Assembly: GCF_006861795.1 (NCBI RefSeq)
Contig: NZ_VDGH01000001.1
Location: forward strand, 314,117-378,116
Origin: Psychrobacillus lasiicapitis
GTDB taxonomy: Bacteria; Bacillota; Bacilli; Bacillales_A; Planococcaceae
Direction of reading: 5' to 3'
DNA: 64,000 nucleotides
The notes under the pieces are model-generated. The model did not search any database and was not told the origin of the DNA. It was given only the letters and a program-made list of their open reading frames with translations. Made by a program: the position numbers and the translations under genes. Positions 1 through 7,741 of this stretch are shown piece after piece; position 1 is the stretch's first letter, and each line of letters starts with the position of its first letter.

Positions 1-306
1 GATCATGATTCCTCCTACTGGCTGGATCTGTTAGACAAAAATGGTATCCCTTCTGGACCAATTTACTCGTACGATCAAACACTTGCAGATGAGCATATTC
101 TTTCACGAGAAATGATTTTAGAATATGAGCACCCTGTTGCTGGTGCGATGAAGACACTTGGCTTCCCTGCTAAATTCTCAGAGACGCCAGGTCAATTTAA
201 AAGCCCCGCTCCCCTTCTTGGTCAGCACAATAAAGAAGTGTTAACAGAGCTTGGTTATTCGATCGAAGAAATTGATGCTTTCCAAAAGAAGCATGTCCTT
301 TCCTAG
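1..306 (+). CDS. CaiB/BaiF family CoA-transferase, C-terminal part
   Basis: The frame is open from the first base and ends at TAG 304-306, giving 101 C-terminal residues of a gene that begins before the window. The stretch GIPSGPIYSYDQTLADEHI followed by EHPVAGAMKTLG is typical of the C-terminal third of class III CoA-transferases (CaiB/BaiF). These enzymes move CoA between acyl-CoA thioesters and free carboxylic acids in the cytosol. The catalytic Asp region lies upstream and cannot be seen, so the substrate cannot be stated. A strong terminator follows directly, so this is the last gene of its transcript. Confidence 0.85.
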   Translation, partial: DHDSSYWLDLLDKNGIPSGPIYSYDQTLADEHILSREMILEYEHPVAGAMKTLGFPAKFSETPGQFKSPAPLLGQHNKEVLTELGYSIEEIDAFQKKHVLS

Positions 307-322
307 ATAGTGTGACTAAATT

Positions 323-356
323 AAAAACGTTTACTCGAATTGAGTAAACGTTTTTT
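323..356 (+). terminator. Rho-independent terminator
   Basis: A 13-bp stem (AAAACGTTTACTC paired with GAGTAAACGTTTT) encloses a short loop and runs into a T-tract. It lies about 20 bp after the CoA-transferase stop. Confidence 0.9.
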
Positions 357-473
357 AATTGGTTAAGAAACTGTAGAAGATTTAGATAGGTGGATAGCTT
401 TTTCAAGTAGCATAAGGAACGGCATGTTTTTATTTTAATCGTGTTATAGGGAAACTGTGTGGTAGTCAGTTGT

Positions 474-616
474 AGGAAGTATTCGCTGGGATTTCCGCTA
501 CAGGGCGGACGCTTTCCGCGGGCACGGCTTCCATCTCCTCGGAGCTTTCGTTCCTGCGGGGCTTTCAGCTCGTACTGTTCCCGCCGGAGTCGCCATCCCT
601 TCGCTACAATCCAATA
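474..616. repeat. GC-rich interspersed repeat, copy A
   Basis: This is a GC-rich island in an AT-rich spacer. Shared marks with the copies at 41620-41750 and, inverted, 885-1012 are TTCCGCT near the start, GGACGCTTTCCGCGGG, a central CTCCTCG...GCTCCTGCGGGG-like part, then CGGAGTCGCC and CGCTACAATCCA at the end. The centre of this copy differs from the others. Open frames over it follow the GC bias and are not genes. The spacer 307-1184 contains this copy, copy B and no gene that I can support. Confidence 0.8.
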
Positions 617-884
617 TAGTTTATATTTACTCCATAATAAGACACTAAATTTAGTACTATGCTGCATTTTCTATGGGTGAAAACCTTTCATTAGTGGAAT
701 AAGATATACTATCTAGCGATTGTTATCCATTATTGGGAACTGCCATTGCTTGAATGGTTTATAGCAACCTTTCCTATAATTTATACTGTACATAAAATGA
801 TTCTAAATAAAAAACTGCTGGACAGTTGTAAATAAATTAAATAGCTTTTTTGCATTTAATTATGGATTAGTTAGCAAGTTCTAT

Positions 885-1012
885 TGATTGAAGCGTAAGG
901 CGGCGACACCTGCGGGATCAGCGGGACAGGTGAGACCCCGCAGGAGCGTGCGACGAGGAGGCTCACCTTCCGCCCCGCGGTAAGCGTCCGCCTGGAGCGG
1001 AAATCAAGTGCC
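885..1012. repeat. GC-rich interspersed repeat, copy B (inverted)
   Basis: The reverse complement matches the copy at 41620-41750 closely: GCGGACGCTTACCGCGGGGC, GTGAGCCTCCTCGTCGC, CTCCTGCGGGGTCTCACCTG and a terminal GTCGCCGCCTTACGC. Copies A and B sit in opposite orientation in the same spacer about 270 bp apart. Confidence 0.8.
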
Positions 1013-1184
1013 TTTGCCGTATCTCTTTACGACGCTATTATGTGCGTTATTCTATTTTATCGTTCTCATAAGCTTAATTGGGCAGACGATAGGCGCTAGC
1101 GCTTTTGTTATGAGCAGAAGTTTTATAAAGGGACCATAAAGTGGTAAGATTAAATGGAGATATCATTAAAAGAAGGTAATATAA

Positions 1185-1751
1185 ATGGTAAAGCGTTTAG
1201 TTGTAACGGGTTATAAAGCACATGAATTAGGAATCTTTAATGATTCGCACCCAGGTATTCCAGTTATTAAGCAAGCGATAAAAAACAAATTGATCACTCT
1301 TATGGATGAGGGATTGGAATGGGTAATACTAAGTGGACAGCAAGGTGTCGAAACTTGGACGGCCGAAGTCGTGCTCGAATTAAAAGAGGAATTTCCATCC
1401 TTAAAGTACGCCATCATCACCCCTTTTTTAGAGCAAGAAAAGAATTGGAATGAGCTGAAACAAGAAAAATATAGAAGCTTATTATTTCAAGCCGATTATG
1501 AAACAAGTTTAACGAAAAGACCGTATGAAGCACCTTGGCAATTCATCGAAAAAAATAAATTTTTACTTCGTAATTCAGATGGTATACTTATTGTTTACGA
1601 TGAAGAAAATGAAGGATCTCCAAAATTTATAAAAAAATTAGCGGAAGCATACATGGAGAAGGAAAATTATACACTTTTTACGATAGATGCTTATGACCTT
1701 CAAACGATTGCGGAAGAAATAGCAGAAGAAACGAGGAATGATTTTATATGA
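1185..1751 (+). CDS. ypsA: YpsA family protein (DUF1273, SLOG superfamily)
   Basis: The 188-residue protein has the YpsA layout: an N-terminal VVTGYKAHELGIF motif, the Rossmann-like segment WVILSGQQGVETWTAEV (about residues 46-63), and later ILIVYDEENEGSPKF. YpsA belongs to the SLOG nucleotide-binding superfamily; in Bacillus subtilis it has been linked to cell division and stress. Length and start agree with the family. Its stop overlaps the start of the next gene by 4 bp, so the two are translationally coupled. The ligand is unknown. Confidence 0.9.
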   Translation: MVKRLVVTGYKAHELGIFNDSHPGIPVIKQAIKNKLITLMDEGLEWVILSGQQGVETWTAEVVLELKEEFPSLKYAIITPFLEQEKNWNELKQEKYRSLLFQADYETSLTKRPYEAPWQFIEKNKFLLRNSDGILIVYDEENEGSPKFIKKLAEAYMEKENYTLFTIDAYDLQTIAEEIAEETRNDFI

Positions 1752-2194
1752 GCAATCAACAGGTAGTATGTGAAAGATATGATAAAGAAACAGAAGAACT
1801 AGTATCTAAGGATTCGATGGAATTCTTAGCAACTCCCCTTTCCCATTTCAAGGAAAAGAAAAACGAATACGCTTATTTACAAACAGAAAACTTAAATGCT
1901 TTAAAAGTAGATGGTCTTGTCTTAGAATACGACGAAGTATTTGAAGTATACACAGCAATGTTTGGACTAGCTGTACAAAAGAAATTGGCATCCAAAATAG
2001 CGACATACTTAGACAAACATTATAACAAAGAAAAAATGAACTATAGCATGATGTTCTCAGGAGATGAAGGCTTATGGGAAATTAATCTGCCATTAAATTA
2101 CATCAATCAATTCAGCGAAAACTTTACGATAGAAGAAGCGTATCAATTTATTCAGTCCTTCATCACATCATTAGTGGAAGCACTCGAACTTTAA
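1748..2194 (+). CDS. Conserved hypothetical protein coupled to ypsA
   Basis: The gene encodes 148 acidic residues and starts inside the ypsA stop (ATGA overlap), so the two are co-translated. There is no signal peptide or membrane segment. A central part (FEVYTAMFGLAVQKKLASKI) and a C-terminal helix-rich part look like a small soluble alpha/beta protein. I do not recognise a family with certainty. Coupling to ypsA suggests a shared process, which is an inference. Confidence 0.75.
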   Translation: MSNQQVVCERYDKETEELVSKDSMEFLATPLSHFKEKKNEYAYLQTENLNALKVDGLVLEYDEVFEVYTAMFGLAVQKKLASKIATYLDKHYNKEKMNYSMMFSGDEGLWEINLPLNYINQFSENFTIEEAYQFIQSFITSLVEALEL

Positions 2195-2288
2195 TATATT
2201 TATCCAAGTGATTTTGTATATCAGCCATTCATTTGACCAAACTATAGAGGATGTCCCATCACATTTTCTACAAGGAGGAAATATCTGA

Positions 2289-2924
2289 ATGAATCAAAAC
2301 TCATTTGGTCAAGGTCAAACACATCAAAATATGCAAACTGGAAATGTACCACCACAAATGAATCATGGCGGTCATGAATTGTTCGATGTGCATGAAGTAT
2401 TATCGACAGCTCTTTCCGGCTTGAATTTGAAAACAATACTTCGTCCACATGTGCAAGACCAAGAACTACTTAATATTTTAAATCGTCAATATGCATTTGC
2501 CTTGGATGAATATAATATTACGGTTGAATGTTTCAAAACAGGTAAAGATCCTTCCCACCCTACTTCTAGCTATAAAATGCAAGGTGGCAATGATTTCATT
2601 TATGGGATGAAGCCGTCTCAGCCGAAAAAGCCGATACAAGGACCAAATGAAATTACAGACGAAATGATTTCCGGGTATTTACTTGGTGCTGCAAAAGCTT
2701 CTGCGACAGCTAAAACTGCAGCAGCATTAGAAACAACGAATCCTGTTGTAAGACGTGTGCTTGCAGATTCTATTCCTAACTGTATTGAAATGGCATATGA
2801 GCTTGCCATTTATCAAAACAAGCATCATTACTACCAAGTTCCGCAGTTAACGCAGCAAGATATGCAAGATATACTTAATTCTTACGCACCTGGTCATCAA
2901 TCGATGAACAACCAAGTACAATAA
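2289..2924 (+). CDS. CotF family spore coat protein
   Basis: The protein has 211 residues. A Gln/Asn/Met/His-rich N-terminus (residues 1-30) is followed by a ferritin-like helical region: LNILNRQYAFALDEYNITVECF, then EITDEMISGYLLGAAKASATAKTAA and NCIEMAYELAIYQNKHHYYQVP. This is the pattern of CotF-type spore coat proteins. A strong ribosome binding site (AAGGAGGAAAT, 2269-2279) supports the ATG at 2289. The gene stands alone before a good terminator. It is expected in the spore coat; the exact layer cannot be told. Confidence 0.85.
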   Translation: MNQNSFGQGQTHQNMQTGNVPPQMNHGGHELFDVHEVLSTALSGLNLKTILRPHVQDQELLNILNRQYAFALDEYNITVECFKTGKDPSHPTSSYKMQGGNDFIYGMKPSQPKKPIQGPNEITDEMISGYLLGAAKASATAKTAAALETTNPVVRRVLADSIPNCIEMAYELAIYQNKHHYYQVPQLTQQDMQDILNSYAPGHQSMNNQVQ

Positions 2925-2930
2925 TAGAGA

Positions 2931-2962
2931 CTCATCCCTATTTGCAGTAGGGATGAGTTTTT
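2931..2962 (+). terminator. Rho-independent terminator
   Basis: CTCATCCCTA pairs with TAGGGATGAG around a 7-base loop, followed by TTTTT. It ends the cotF-like transcript. Confidence 0.9.
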
Positions 2963-3032
2963 ATTATCCATTGTTTTCTTTCCATTTACGCTATAATAGA
3001 TAGCAACTACATACAAAGAAAAGGTGAATGGA

Positions 3033-3692
3033 ATGCGAGTTGCAATTTTTGACTTTGACGGAACACTATATGCAGAAGAAACATTCAAGCTGTTGATGAA
3101 TCATTTAAAAGAACACCCCCTTTATCAAACAAAATATAAACGCTTTTACAGATCCATCGTCCCCCCTTATATTGCGAATAAAATAAGGCTCTATCCAGAT
3201 GCCAAAATGAAAGCCCGTTCGATGCAATTATATATAGAAGCTTTTGATGGGATAGCAGAAAAAGAAATGGTCACGTATTTTGATGAGCTAACGACAGCCG
3301 TTCAAAAAGATTTCAATCAAACGGTTTTAGCAAGACTCGAAAAGCATCAAGCTGAAAATATACATATATTGCTTGTTTCTGGAGCCTATACGCAGTTTTT
3401 GCATCAGGTGACAGCTGGAATTTCTTTCAACCAAATTATAGGCACAGAAATTTTCTATAAAGATAGTAAAGTGGATACAAAAACGTTTATTGACCATGTA
3501 AATGGCACACGTAAAACGGAGCATATATTACAAGCATTAGAAGGACAGCCAATTGATTGGGAAAATAGTTACGCATACGGAGACAGCTTTTCGGACCTGC
3601 CAGTACTAGAGCTTGTAGGGAATCCTATTGCAGTAAAACCGGAAGAAAAACTTCTGAACGTAGCGAAAGAGCGTGGCTGGGAGATTATCTAA
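3033..3692 (+). CDS. HAD-IB family hydrolase (SerB-like phosphatase)
   Basis: The 219-residue protein carries the HAD motifs in order: DFDGTL near the N-terminus (motif I, nucleophile Asp), LLVSGAY (motif II, Ser), and GDSFSDLPVLELVGNPIAVKP (motif IV with the two acidic residues). A helical cap of about 70 residues after motif I places it in the HAD-IB class (phosphoserine-phosphatase-like). The start was set at ATG 3033 because AAGGTG (3021-3026) is a fitting ribosome binding site; the GTG three codons earlier overlaps that site. The substrate is unknown. Confidence 0.85.
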   Translation: MRVAIFDFDGTLYAEETFKLLMNHLKEHPLYQTKYKRFYRSIVPPYIANKIRLYPDAKMKARSMQLYIEAFDGIAEKEMVTYFDELTTAVQKDFNQTVLARLEKHQAENIHILLVSGAYTQFLHQVTAGISFNQIIGTEIFYKDSKVDTKTFIDHVNGTRKTEHILQALEGQPIDWENSYAYGDSFSDLPVLELVGNPIAVKPEEKLLNVAKERGWEII

Positions 3693-3762
3693 AGTTTAGG
3701 AATGAAGCTAATACATAGGGGTAAACTTATACTACCAACTATCATAAACGAGGTAAAGATGC

Positions 3763-4389
3763 ATGAGAAACGGTAATTGCGATTTTTCTCCACTGAAAGA
3801 ACGATTGATCAAAGAGCTTAAAGAAGTTTCACTTGAAGTTGATATAGGATTACAAACATTAGCGGAAGATAATTTCTGTCTATTAAGTAAATTAGCAACT
3901 ATTAAAGAACATTTCGAAAAAGCAGAAGCGATGGCGGCTTCCTTCTATTTAAACTGCTATCTGTCTCCGTTTACTGATCGCTATTTAGATATCTCTACTG
4001 CCCTTCAACATCTTTCCAACCAAAGGCATGGTGCATTAATCGTGATTGAGCGAGAGGATGCTGTCGATACGATTATTCGTCCTGGTACTCCTATTGGCGC
4101 AAAGTTAACGCATTCTTTATTAGAATCCATCTTTTACCCAGGAAATCCTCTCCATGATGGTGCTGTATTAATTCGTAGTAATGAAATTCTTTCTGCTGCA
4201 AATGTACTTCCCTTGTCGGGCATATTTGTTGGTGAAAAAAAGCTAGGCACACGTCACCGTGCAGCAATTGGCTTATCGGAAAGGTCTGATGCGCTTGTAC
4301 TCGTTGTTTCCGAAGAGACAGGAAAGGTTTCCTTTACCCTAAACGGAGAGCTCCATCCGATTATTACAACAAGCTCTGCTATCCTTTAA
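3763..4389 (+). CDS. cdaS: Diadenylate cyclase CdaS, sporulation type
   Basis: The 208-residue protein makes c-di-AMP from two ATP. Residues 1-62 form an N-terminal helical part like the autoinhibitory domain of CdaS (YojJ). Residues 65-208 are the DisA_N/DAC domain, with the metal-binding DGA motif (132-134) and the ATP-binding RHR motif (164-166 in LGTRHRAAIG). There are no membrane segments, which separates it from CdaA, and no DNA-binding domain, which separates it from DisA. In Bacillus CdaS acts in the forespore. The neighbours (cotF-like upstream, yjcZ downstream) fit a sporulation setting. Confidence 0.92.
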   Translation: MRNGNCDFSPLKERLIKELKEVSLEVDIGLQTLAEDNFCLLSKLATIKEHFEKAEAMAASFYLNCYLSPFTDRYLDISTALQHLSNQRHGALIVIEREDAVDTIIRPGTPIGAKLTHSLLESIFYPGNPLHDGAVLIRSNEILSAANVLPLSGIFVGEKKLGTRHRAAIGLSERSDALVLVVSEETGKVSFTLNGELHPIITTSSAIL

Positions 4390-4526
4390 CTTCTGTAATG
4401 CTATTAAGTTCAATCGTTTTCGAAATTATTGACGCAGAAGTCCAAAACCATTTTTACTTTTAACATAACATAAGAAGAGGGATGAATTTCTATATTCCTT
4501 TATCCTTACGTAGGAGGTGAAAGTAT

Positions 4527-4673
4527 ATGGGCTTTGGATATGGTGGTGGCTACGGCGGCTATAGCGGTGGTTATGAAGGTGGCGGCTATGGTGGCGGCTA
4601 TGGTTCAAGTTTTGTATTGATCGTCGTGTTATTTATTCTTCTAATTATCGTAGGGGCAACTTTTATTTCATAA
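4527..4673 (+). CDS. YjcZ family small sporulation peptide
   Basis: The 48-residue peptide has an N-terminal half rich in Gly and Tyr (GYGGGYGGYSGGYEGG) followed by one hydrophobic helix (FVLIVVLFILLIIVGATFI). This is the signature of the YjcZ/YrpE-type sporulation peptides seen in many bacilli. TAGGAGGTGA at 4511-4520 is a near-perfect ribosome binding site for the ATG at 4527. The function is unknown; a forespore or coat membrane location is inferred. Confidence 0.88.
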   Translation: MGFGYGGGYGGYSGGYEGGGYGGGYGSSFVLIVVLFILLIIVGATFIS

Positions 4674-4703
4674 AAAGCACAACTGTACATTCATGTGAAA
4701 TAC

Positions 4704-4751
4704 GCACAAAGAGCAGATTTAAAACATCTGCCCTTTGTGCTGTTTTCTTTT
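4704..4751. terminator. Probable bidirectional terminator
   Basis: GCACAAAG(A)GCAGAT pairs with ATCTGC(C)CTTTGTGC, followed by TGTTTTCTTTT on the plus strand. It lies between the convergent yjcZ-like gene and hisF. Confidence 0.8.
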
Positions 4752-4759
4752 ATTATGCT

Positions 4760-5536
4760 TTATTGCATTCGTACATTTATATGCTTTTCTTGTAAATAGG
4801 CTTTAATTTCTGAAATCGTATAATCACCGTAATGGATCATTGAAGCTACAAGTGCTGCATCCGCATGACCTTCTGTGAAAACTTCCTCGATATGCTCAAT
4901 TTTGCCCGCACCTCCAGAAGCGATGATTGGAACATTTACTTTTTCAGAAAGTAATTTAATCAACTCGATGTCATAGCCGTTTTTCATACCATCTTTATGG
5001 ATGCTTGTACAAATGATTTCTCCAGCACCAAGATCTGTTGCTTGCTGCGCCCACTCTACAACATCCATTCCTGTTTTTTCATGACCGGAATGTGTATATA
5101 CTTCCCATCTAATAATTTCTTCCTCTTCATTATAGATAGGCATAGCATCTAATCCTAAAACAACACATTGTTTTCCATAAATGTCGGCAGCTTCACGTAG
5201 AAGTTCAGGTCTCAAAACGGCTGCAGAGTTTACCCCAACTTTATCTGCACCAGCACGAAGTAAACGCTTAAAGTCATCTAAAGTGCGCACACCCCCTATT
5301 ACAGAAAAAGGGATATATACTTGCTCAGCGACTTTTTGAATCCACTCCAGCTTAAGCTCTTGGTTTTTAAGGGAAGCGGTTGTATCCAGATATATTAATT
5401 CGTCTGCTCCATCTTCTGAATACTTTTTTCCTAGCTCAGCTGGATCTCCAATTATTGTTGGATTACGGAACTGTACATACTTTACTGCCTTATCATTCAA
5501 TACATCGATTGCTGGAACAATTCTTTTTCTAAGCAT
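4760..5536 (-). CDS. hisF: HisF-like cyclase (imidazole glycerol phosphate synthase cyclase subunit type)
   Basis: The 258-residue TIM barrel keeps the HisF catalytic acids Asp11 (VPAIDV) and Asp130 (LGLDAMP), Lys19, Lys99, the phosphate loop IASGGAG (about 205-211) and WEVYTHSG. In HisF the ring closure turns PRFAR plus ammonia into imidazole glycerol phosphate and AICAR. There are unusual changes: the usual Cys9 is Ala, and the usual TS(I/M)D(R)DG segment reads TSIHKDG, with His in place of a conserved Asp. A 4-residue acidic insert (NEEEE) follows Asp130. No other his gene is nearby. It could be a true HisF or a HisF-like enzyme of another pathway. Confidence 0.75.
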   Translation of the reverse strand: MLRKRIVPAIDVLNDKAVKYVQFRNPTIIGDPAELGKKYSEDGADELIYLDTTASLKNQELKLEWIQKVAEQVYIPFSVIGGVRTLDDFKRLLRAGADKVGVNSAAVLRPELLREAADIYGKQCVVLGLDAMPIYNEEEEIIRWEVYTHSGHEKTGMDVVEWAQQATDLGAGEIICTSIHKDGMKNGYDIELIKLLSEKVNVPIIASGGAGKIEHIEEVFTEGHADAALVASMIHYGDYTISEIKAYLQEKHINVRMQ

Positions 5537-5550
5537 ATATGTTTAACTCC

Positions 5551-6147
5551 TCATTTACAGTAGTTGTCTAATAATTGAATGCCATATTTCCCGCTTTTTT
5601 CTGGATGGAATTGAACGCCCATTACTTGTTCATTCCCAATTACACTTGCAAAATCTAAACCATAATTAGTAACGCCTAGCACATCCTTTTGTTCGGTAGG
5701 ATTTGCATAAAAAGAATGTACAAAATAGAAGTCAGTATTCTGTGGAATGTGTTGAAATAAGAAATGATTCTGTACATCCTTCACTTGGTTCCATCCCATA
5801 TGAGGTACCTTTTCGACCATTTCTTTAAATACTGGAACGCTTCCTTTGATCAGTTAACATTCCACATCTCCCTCTTCACTTGTTTCTAAAAGAAGTTGCA
5901 TCCCTAAACAAATGCCTAAAAGAGGAATCCCTTGTGCAACTGCCTCTTTCATATAGCTAGTCAAGCCTGATTCATTTAATACGCTCATCGCAACTTTTGC
6001 ATTTCCAACGCCAGGTAAAATAAGTTTTGTGATTGCTTCATCGTGATCATCCGGTTTTGTAATAAGCTTCGTTTGATAATCTAGACGGTCGATTGCTTTT
6101 AAAACACTATGTAAATTCCCTGCTCCATAATCGATTATACCAATCAT
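5551..6147 (-). pseudogene. hisH: HisH-like glutamine amidotransferase split by an in-frame TAA
   Basis: Two halves lie in one frame: 6147-5854 (MIGIIDYGAGNLHSV ... LGICLGMQLLLETSEEGDVEC) and 5820-5551 (MVEKVPHMGWN ... VMGVQFHPEKSGKYG). They are separated by a TAA (5851-5853) and nine sense codons. The nucleophile Cys (GICLG) is in the first half and the His-Glu pair (FHPE) in the second, so neither half alone has the class I amidotransferase triad. HisH proteins usually read EGLGLI where this one reads EC-stop-LI, so the region is one codon shorter and carries the stop. It could be a nonsense mutation, a sequencing error, or a split protein made by restart at ATG 5820. The spacing to hisF (about 14 bp) shows that they form one operon. 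Confidence 0.75.
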
Positions 6148-6196
6148 TGTTTTGCCTCCATTAGTAGTATTCTTCTATTATGCCATCAATCAAACG

Positions 6197-6262
6197 AAAA
6201 AAACAGAAAAACTTTAGTCTGCTAATAGACTAAACCAGTCATTTATAAAATGACTGGTTTTT
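6197..6262 (-). terminator. Tandem hairpin terminator after gltD
   Basis: Read on the minus strand, AACCAGTCATTT / AAATGACTGGTT overlaps the gltD stop. It is followed by a second hairpin, TTTAGTCT / AGACTAAA, with T-runs behind it (GTTTTTCTGTTTTTTT). It separates gltBD from hisH-hisF. The first hairpin also has a T-tract on the plus strand. Confidence 0.85.
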
Positions 6263-7724
6263 TACTCACATATGCATCCACTTTTTTGGCCACATCTTGC
6301 CCTTCTTTTATAGCCCAAACAATGAGGCTTTGCCCTTTCCTTGCATCTCCGGCAGTAAATATTCCTTCCACATTTGTCGCGTAATCCTTATTAGAAGCAG
6401 CAATTTTTTTATTTACAATGTTAACCCCAAATTGGTTGGCTAACGTTAGCTCAGGACCTTCGAAGCCTATAGCGACAAATACAAATTGTGCAGGCCAAAT
6501 TTTTTCAGAACCAGGAACTTCTCGAAAAAAATGATAGCCATCCTCTCCAAGTATTTTCTCCATTTGAATTGTATGGAGCTCTTTCAGATTCCCTTTCTCA
6601 TCCGACACCATTTTCGTTGTTTGAATTAAATACTCACGTGGATCTTTGCCGTATTTTGCTTCCGCTTCTTCATAAGCATATTCCAATTTATAAATAGTTG
6701 GATCGGTTGGCCACAGGTTATCTTCTCCTCTTGTAGCTGGTAACTGTGGATGCTTACCGAACTGGACAACCGATTTACAATTTTGTCGAATGGCAGTTGC
6801 GACACAGTCTGCGCCTGTGTCCCCTCCGCCGATCACAATGACGTCCTTGCCTTTTGTATCGATAAATAGTCCGTCTTTAAAGTTTGAATCTAGCAAGCTT
6901 TTGGTTGTGGAAGTTAGGTAGTCCATTGCCAGATGTACGCCGTTTGATGTGCTGCCTTCCAGATGAAGCTCCCTTTGTTTTTGTGCACCGATACATAAAA
7001 TAATGGCGTCAAATTGTTCTTTTAATTGTTCTGCAGGAATATCCTTACCGATTTCTGTATTTAATACAAAATCGATACCTTCTTGCTTCAATAACTGAAT
7101 GCGACGTTCCACCACATCTTTTTCGAGCTTCATATTAGGTATACCGTAAGTAAGTAGACCCCCAGCGCGATCCGCACGTTCGAATATAGTGACAGAATGT
7201 CCCGCCTGGTTCAGCTCATCGGCACTTGCAAGTCCAGCAGGTCCCGAGCCTACAATAGCAATTTTTTTACCAGTTCGCATAGAAGGAATTCTTGGTACGA
7301 CCCACCCATTTTCAAATCCTTTATCAATAATCGTCCGTTCAATATTTTTGATAGAAACCGCAGGATCCGAAATAGCCAATGTACAAGATCCTTCACAAGG
7401 AGCTGGACAAACCCTGCCGGTAAATTCCGGAAAATTATTCGTCATGGAAAGCCTTTCAAGTGCTTCTTGCCATTTCCCTTTATATACTAAATCATTCCAC
7501 TCAGGGATTAAGTTATTGATTGGACAGCCAGCCGTTGCCCCTCGAATTTCAATCCCCATATGACAAAAAGGAGTCCCGCAATCCATACATCTTGCACCCT
7601 GTGTTTGGAGTGCTTCGTCCGTTAACTTGGAAGCATACTCCCTCCAATTTTTAATACGTTTGAGAGGGGCTACTTCCTTTCCTTTTGCTCGTTCATAGTC
7701 CATAAATCCAGTAGGCTTACCCAT
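6243..7724 (-). CDS. gltD: Glutamate synthase (NADPH) small subunit
   Basis: The 493-residue beta subunit passes electrons from NADPH through FAD and Fe-S clusters to the large subunit. Visible are the N-terminal cysteine clusters (ARCMDCGTPFCHMG, then CPAPCEGSC), a first dinucleotide fold (IAIVGSGPAGLASADELNQAGH, FAD) and a second (VIVIGGGDTGADCVATAIR, NADPH), with a C-terminal FAD motif GIFTAGDARKGQSLIVWAI. Length and start (GAGGGGGAAT upstream) are normal. It lies 17 bp after gltB and is in the same operon. Confidence 0.97.
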   Translation of the reverse strand: MGKPTGFMDYERAKGKEVAPLKRIKNWREYASKLTDEALQTQGARCMDCGTPFCHMGIEIRGATAGCPINNLIPEWNDLVYKGKWQEALERLSMTNNFPEFTGRVCPAPCEGSCTLAISDPAVSIKNIERTIIDKGFENGWVVPRIPSMRTGKKIAIVGSGPAGLASADELNQAGHSVTIFERADRAGGLLTYGIPNMKLEKDVVERRIQLLKQEGIDFVLNTEIGKDIPAEQLKEQFDAIILCIGAQKQRELHLEGSTSNGVHLAMDYLTSTTKSLLDSNFKDGLFIDTKGKDVIVIGGGDTGADCVATAIRQNCKSVVQFGKHPQLPATRGEDNLWPTDPTIYKLEYAYEEAEAKYGKDPREYLIQTTKMVSDEKGNLKELHTIQMEKILGEDGYHFFREVPGSEKIWPAQFVFVAIGFEGPELTLANQFGVNIVNKKIAASNKDYATNVEGIFTAGDARKGQSLIVWAIKEGQDVAKKVDAYVSKKPVIL

Positions 7725-7741
7725 TTGTTATTCCCCCTCTC

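Noticed and set aside
197-680. Overlapping open frames on both strands near the window start
   Set aside because: They cover the end of the CoA-transferase gene, its terminator and repeat copy A, and have no recognisable protein motif.
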